Assembly: GCA_005656395.1 (NCBI GenBank)
Contig: SRSI01000055.1
Coordinates: 186,001 to 250,000 of the forward strand
DNA from: Strongyloides papillosus
Lineage: Eukaryota > Nematoda > Chromadorea > Rhabditida > Strongyloididae
Reading direction: 5' to 3'
Length of the DNA stretch: 64,000 nucleotides
Numbering within the stretch: the first letter of the stretch is position 1; each line of letters opens with the position of its first letter. The position numbers were made by a program, and so were the translations under genes. A model generated the notes under the pieces. That model worked only from the letters and a program-made list of their open reading frames with translations, had not been told where the DNA came from and did no database searches. Below, one piece after another: positions 61,858-64,000 of this stretch.

Positions 61858-63625
61858 ATGAAGTTCTTCATATTATTTCTAATTCCAATAATTGTTTTAT
61901 TATCAATGGATCCACCATCATTACCTAAAGAAAATATGAATAATGGTAAATTTAGAAAATTGTCACCATTTTCTTTAAAACGTAATGGTTGTGTTAGAAA
62001 AAAACCAACCCCACCACCATTACCTACGAGACAGCACGGTTCTGTTAAAAAAGGAAATTTGCCACAATTACCATTGAAACATTACAGATATGATAGAAAT
62101 GGTCATAAGATAATTATAAGATCTGAATCAAAATTTTATTATACAGTTAAATCATATACTATCGGAGGCATGAAATTTTATGAGTGTAACCATATAACGT
62201 TCAATAATCAAATTGAAGCAAAACAATATTGTCAAATCATTAATAATCAAAATGGATTGAAAAATGGAAAAAACCTTTGGGAATACACGCCAATTATTGG
62301 AAATTCTAGAAAATCTATTTTACGTTCAAGCAGTGATCTAACACATACAAAAAATTCTATTTCAGAGAATAATGATTCCTTGATGAGAAGAAAAAGTTCT
62401 TCTTCAGGATCAAGAAATTCTCTATCTGAATCAAGCAGGTCTTCTTTAATTCAATCTCCAACGGAATCAAATAGCGATTTTTCGTTGAAAAGGCACTCGA
62501 TATCCGAATCAATCGGCGATTCATTACGGAGAAGAAATTCTTTATCAATATCAAGAGGTGTTTAGTAAAATATATTCGTATATTTTTATTAATTTGATTT
62601 ATAATTCCCCTTTAAATGTTGGATAACTTTAAGATTAATGATAGTTTTATATGTCATGAAATATAGATTATATAAGCTATAGATAGTGGAAACAATTTTA
62701 TTTTAGGAATTGTTAGTAAATGTCTTGATAATTAAATTGTGTTCAATTCTAAGTTTTTTATATCTCGTTGTAAGACTACTTTTTATAATCCGTAAAATTT
62801 GGGATAACTCGCACAATGTAAATTTGTATTAAATAACTATCGTAATATATTCTTTAAGAATTTTTTGCTTGTTTAATATTTTTAAATCGTCAATTAGATT
62901 AATGTTTAATCTTCTGACGGATATTTTATTTTCTATGGAAATCTTCCAAAAACATAAATTTTTTTGCTGATTTACCAGGAAAAAGAACTCTTTGTTAACG
63001 TCAAGAGAAAGTTAAAAAGATAATGCAATTGATATTGAAAAAAGTGAAGTTTTTTTGGACAAATATAAGTATAAAAAAATGAAAATCATTAGATATGGTT
63101 AAGAATGTAGAGTGGTCGCAGTTTTGAATGTTATTCAGCAAATTATTTCTATGTGTACAAATAATAAATAAGTTTTTTTTTTTAATTATGTTACCAATAG
63201 TGCAGGTTTTCACAGAAATGAATTTATATAGGTAATTACATAGGTCAAACCACCATGCATAAAATCCAAAACTTGATACGCTTGCACAAAAACTTGCTGA
63301 CGAATATGCTGTGAGTCAAAAACAAGACGTTGATATATACCTTAATTACGAAATATTATATGATAATTCAAAAATTGTATCAGCTTCAGCAATTACAAAA
63401 AATTTAAATGATTCAAGTGAGAAATATAATTTTTTGTTAAGCAATCCAAGCTCTAAATCTGTCTTTATTTTTACGCAAATTATCTGGGAAAGTACAGCTG
63501 AATTTGGCATTGGTGTAGAAGATGATAATGGTTATTTCTTTGTTGCTTGTGTTTTCTATCCAAAAGGCAATCAAAAGGGGAAATATAAAAAAAATGTTCA
63601 CAAATTGACGAATAAAACATTTTAG
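61858..63625 (+). pseudogene. CAP-array pseudogene (copy 14), split by an insertion
   Basis: 61858-62565 is an intact 235-residue open frame: signal peptide, PPSLPKE, PPPLPTRQ and PQLPLKH motifs, two-cysteine block (FYECNHITFNNQIEAKQYC) and Ser repeats, ending SISRGV and a stop. About 400 bp of unrelated DNA (62566-62970) follows. The repeat text then resumes (GKRTLC-like frame, then the GVL-SVL Cys region) with several stops. The former acceptor is at 63203-63206. The CAP exon has TAG in the first helix (LYR stop) and another stop near 63262, then is open: VFIFTQIIWESTAEFGIGV, YPKGNQKGKYKKNVHK. The His position is Ile here. The CAP part is dead; the exon-1 frame could survive as a short secreted protein like the 43.4-kb locus. 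Confidence 0.75.
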
Positions 63626-64000
63626 ATAAAGTCTAAAAAAACCATTTTGATTATTTATTATCAATTATTAATATGATTTTATTTAAACTTAATATTTAAG
63701 ATTTATGTTTAATATTATCTTTAAACATTATCTTGGATTTTAAAAATTTATTTTCCAGATGACCATGAATAATTTTGAAATTATACAAGTAAATATATAA
63801 AATTGTTTTGTAAATATTGATTGAAATTGACTAGTTTTTAACCATTTATGTCATTTTGCGACCAATCATTTTTTCAAATTTATACAGCATTCTTCTTATG
63901 TACATAATTTTAATTTTTCCCACATATCTTAATACTATTTTGATTTATATGTTTAAAGTTATTATTTTCTGAATATTAAAAAACAATCTTATGGCAGGAA
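63626..64000. repeat. CAP 3' flank running to the window edge
   Basis: Matches the 3' flanks of copies 7-12 (TGGATTTTAAAAATTTATTTT near 63733, AATATTGATTGAAATTGA near 63812). The array may therefore continue beyond this window. Confidence 0.5.

Overview
The window looks like nuclear DNA of a parasitic nematode, most likely Strongyloides or a close clade IV relative. Reasons: the sequence is very AT-rich by eye; most introns are only about 39-55 nt and follow GT...AG; the first 10 kb carries animal genes (wolframin, a meiotic RING protein, a serpin); and most of the rest is a tandem expansion of secreted CAP (SCP/TAPS) genes, a family known to be greatly expanded in Strongyloides. The species is an inference, since no search could be run.

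Layout. 0.4-10.1 kb: wolframin (+), a small one-pass membrane protein (-), a four-exon ZHP/RNF212/HEI10-type RING protein (-), an intracellular-type serpin (+), and a decayed insulin-receptor-type tyrosine kinase (-). 10.9-64 kb: an all-plus-strand array of CAP loci at about 10.9, 12.8, 15.0, 18.9, 21.8, 24.6, 29.5, 32.5, 35.7, 40.4, 43.4, 53.7, 58.6 and 61.9 kb. A divergent CAP gene (46.6 kb) and a trypsin-like protease homologue (49.8 kb) sit inside it. The spacers are duplicated flanks with several inverted-repeat mobile elements inserted.

Architecture of the array genes: signal peptide, one to several PxLPxK motifs, a block with two cysteines about 18 residues apart, a long Ser/Arg-rich stretch of RRNS-type repeats, a CxxxC block, then one short phase-0 intron, then a GAPR-1-like CAP domain on exon 2. 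I read eight array genes as intact (12.8, 15.0, 21.8, 24.6, 29.5, 32.5, 35.7, 53.7 kb). One has a single stop codon (40.4 kb), one has lost its CAP exon (43.4 kb), and four are decayed (10.9, 18.9, 58.6, 61.9 kb). The array CAP domains have lost most of the CAP cavity tetrad, including the His of the HFTQ motif (Ser or Asn in all but one copy, which has Ile). The divergent gene at 46.6 kb keeps that His and one Glu.

How they may work together: the locus resembles a birth-and-death cluster of secreted proteins whose conserved promoters carry a TATA box about 50-58 bp before the ATG. The serpin, the catalytically dead protease homologue and the CAP proteins would all fit a secreted or host-interaction repertoire, but nothing in the sequence proves a shared pathway.
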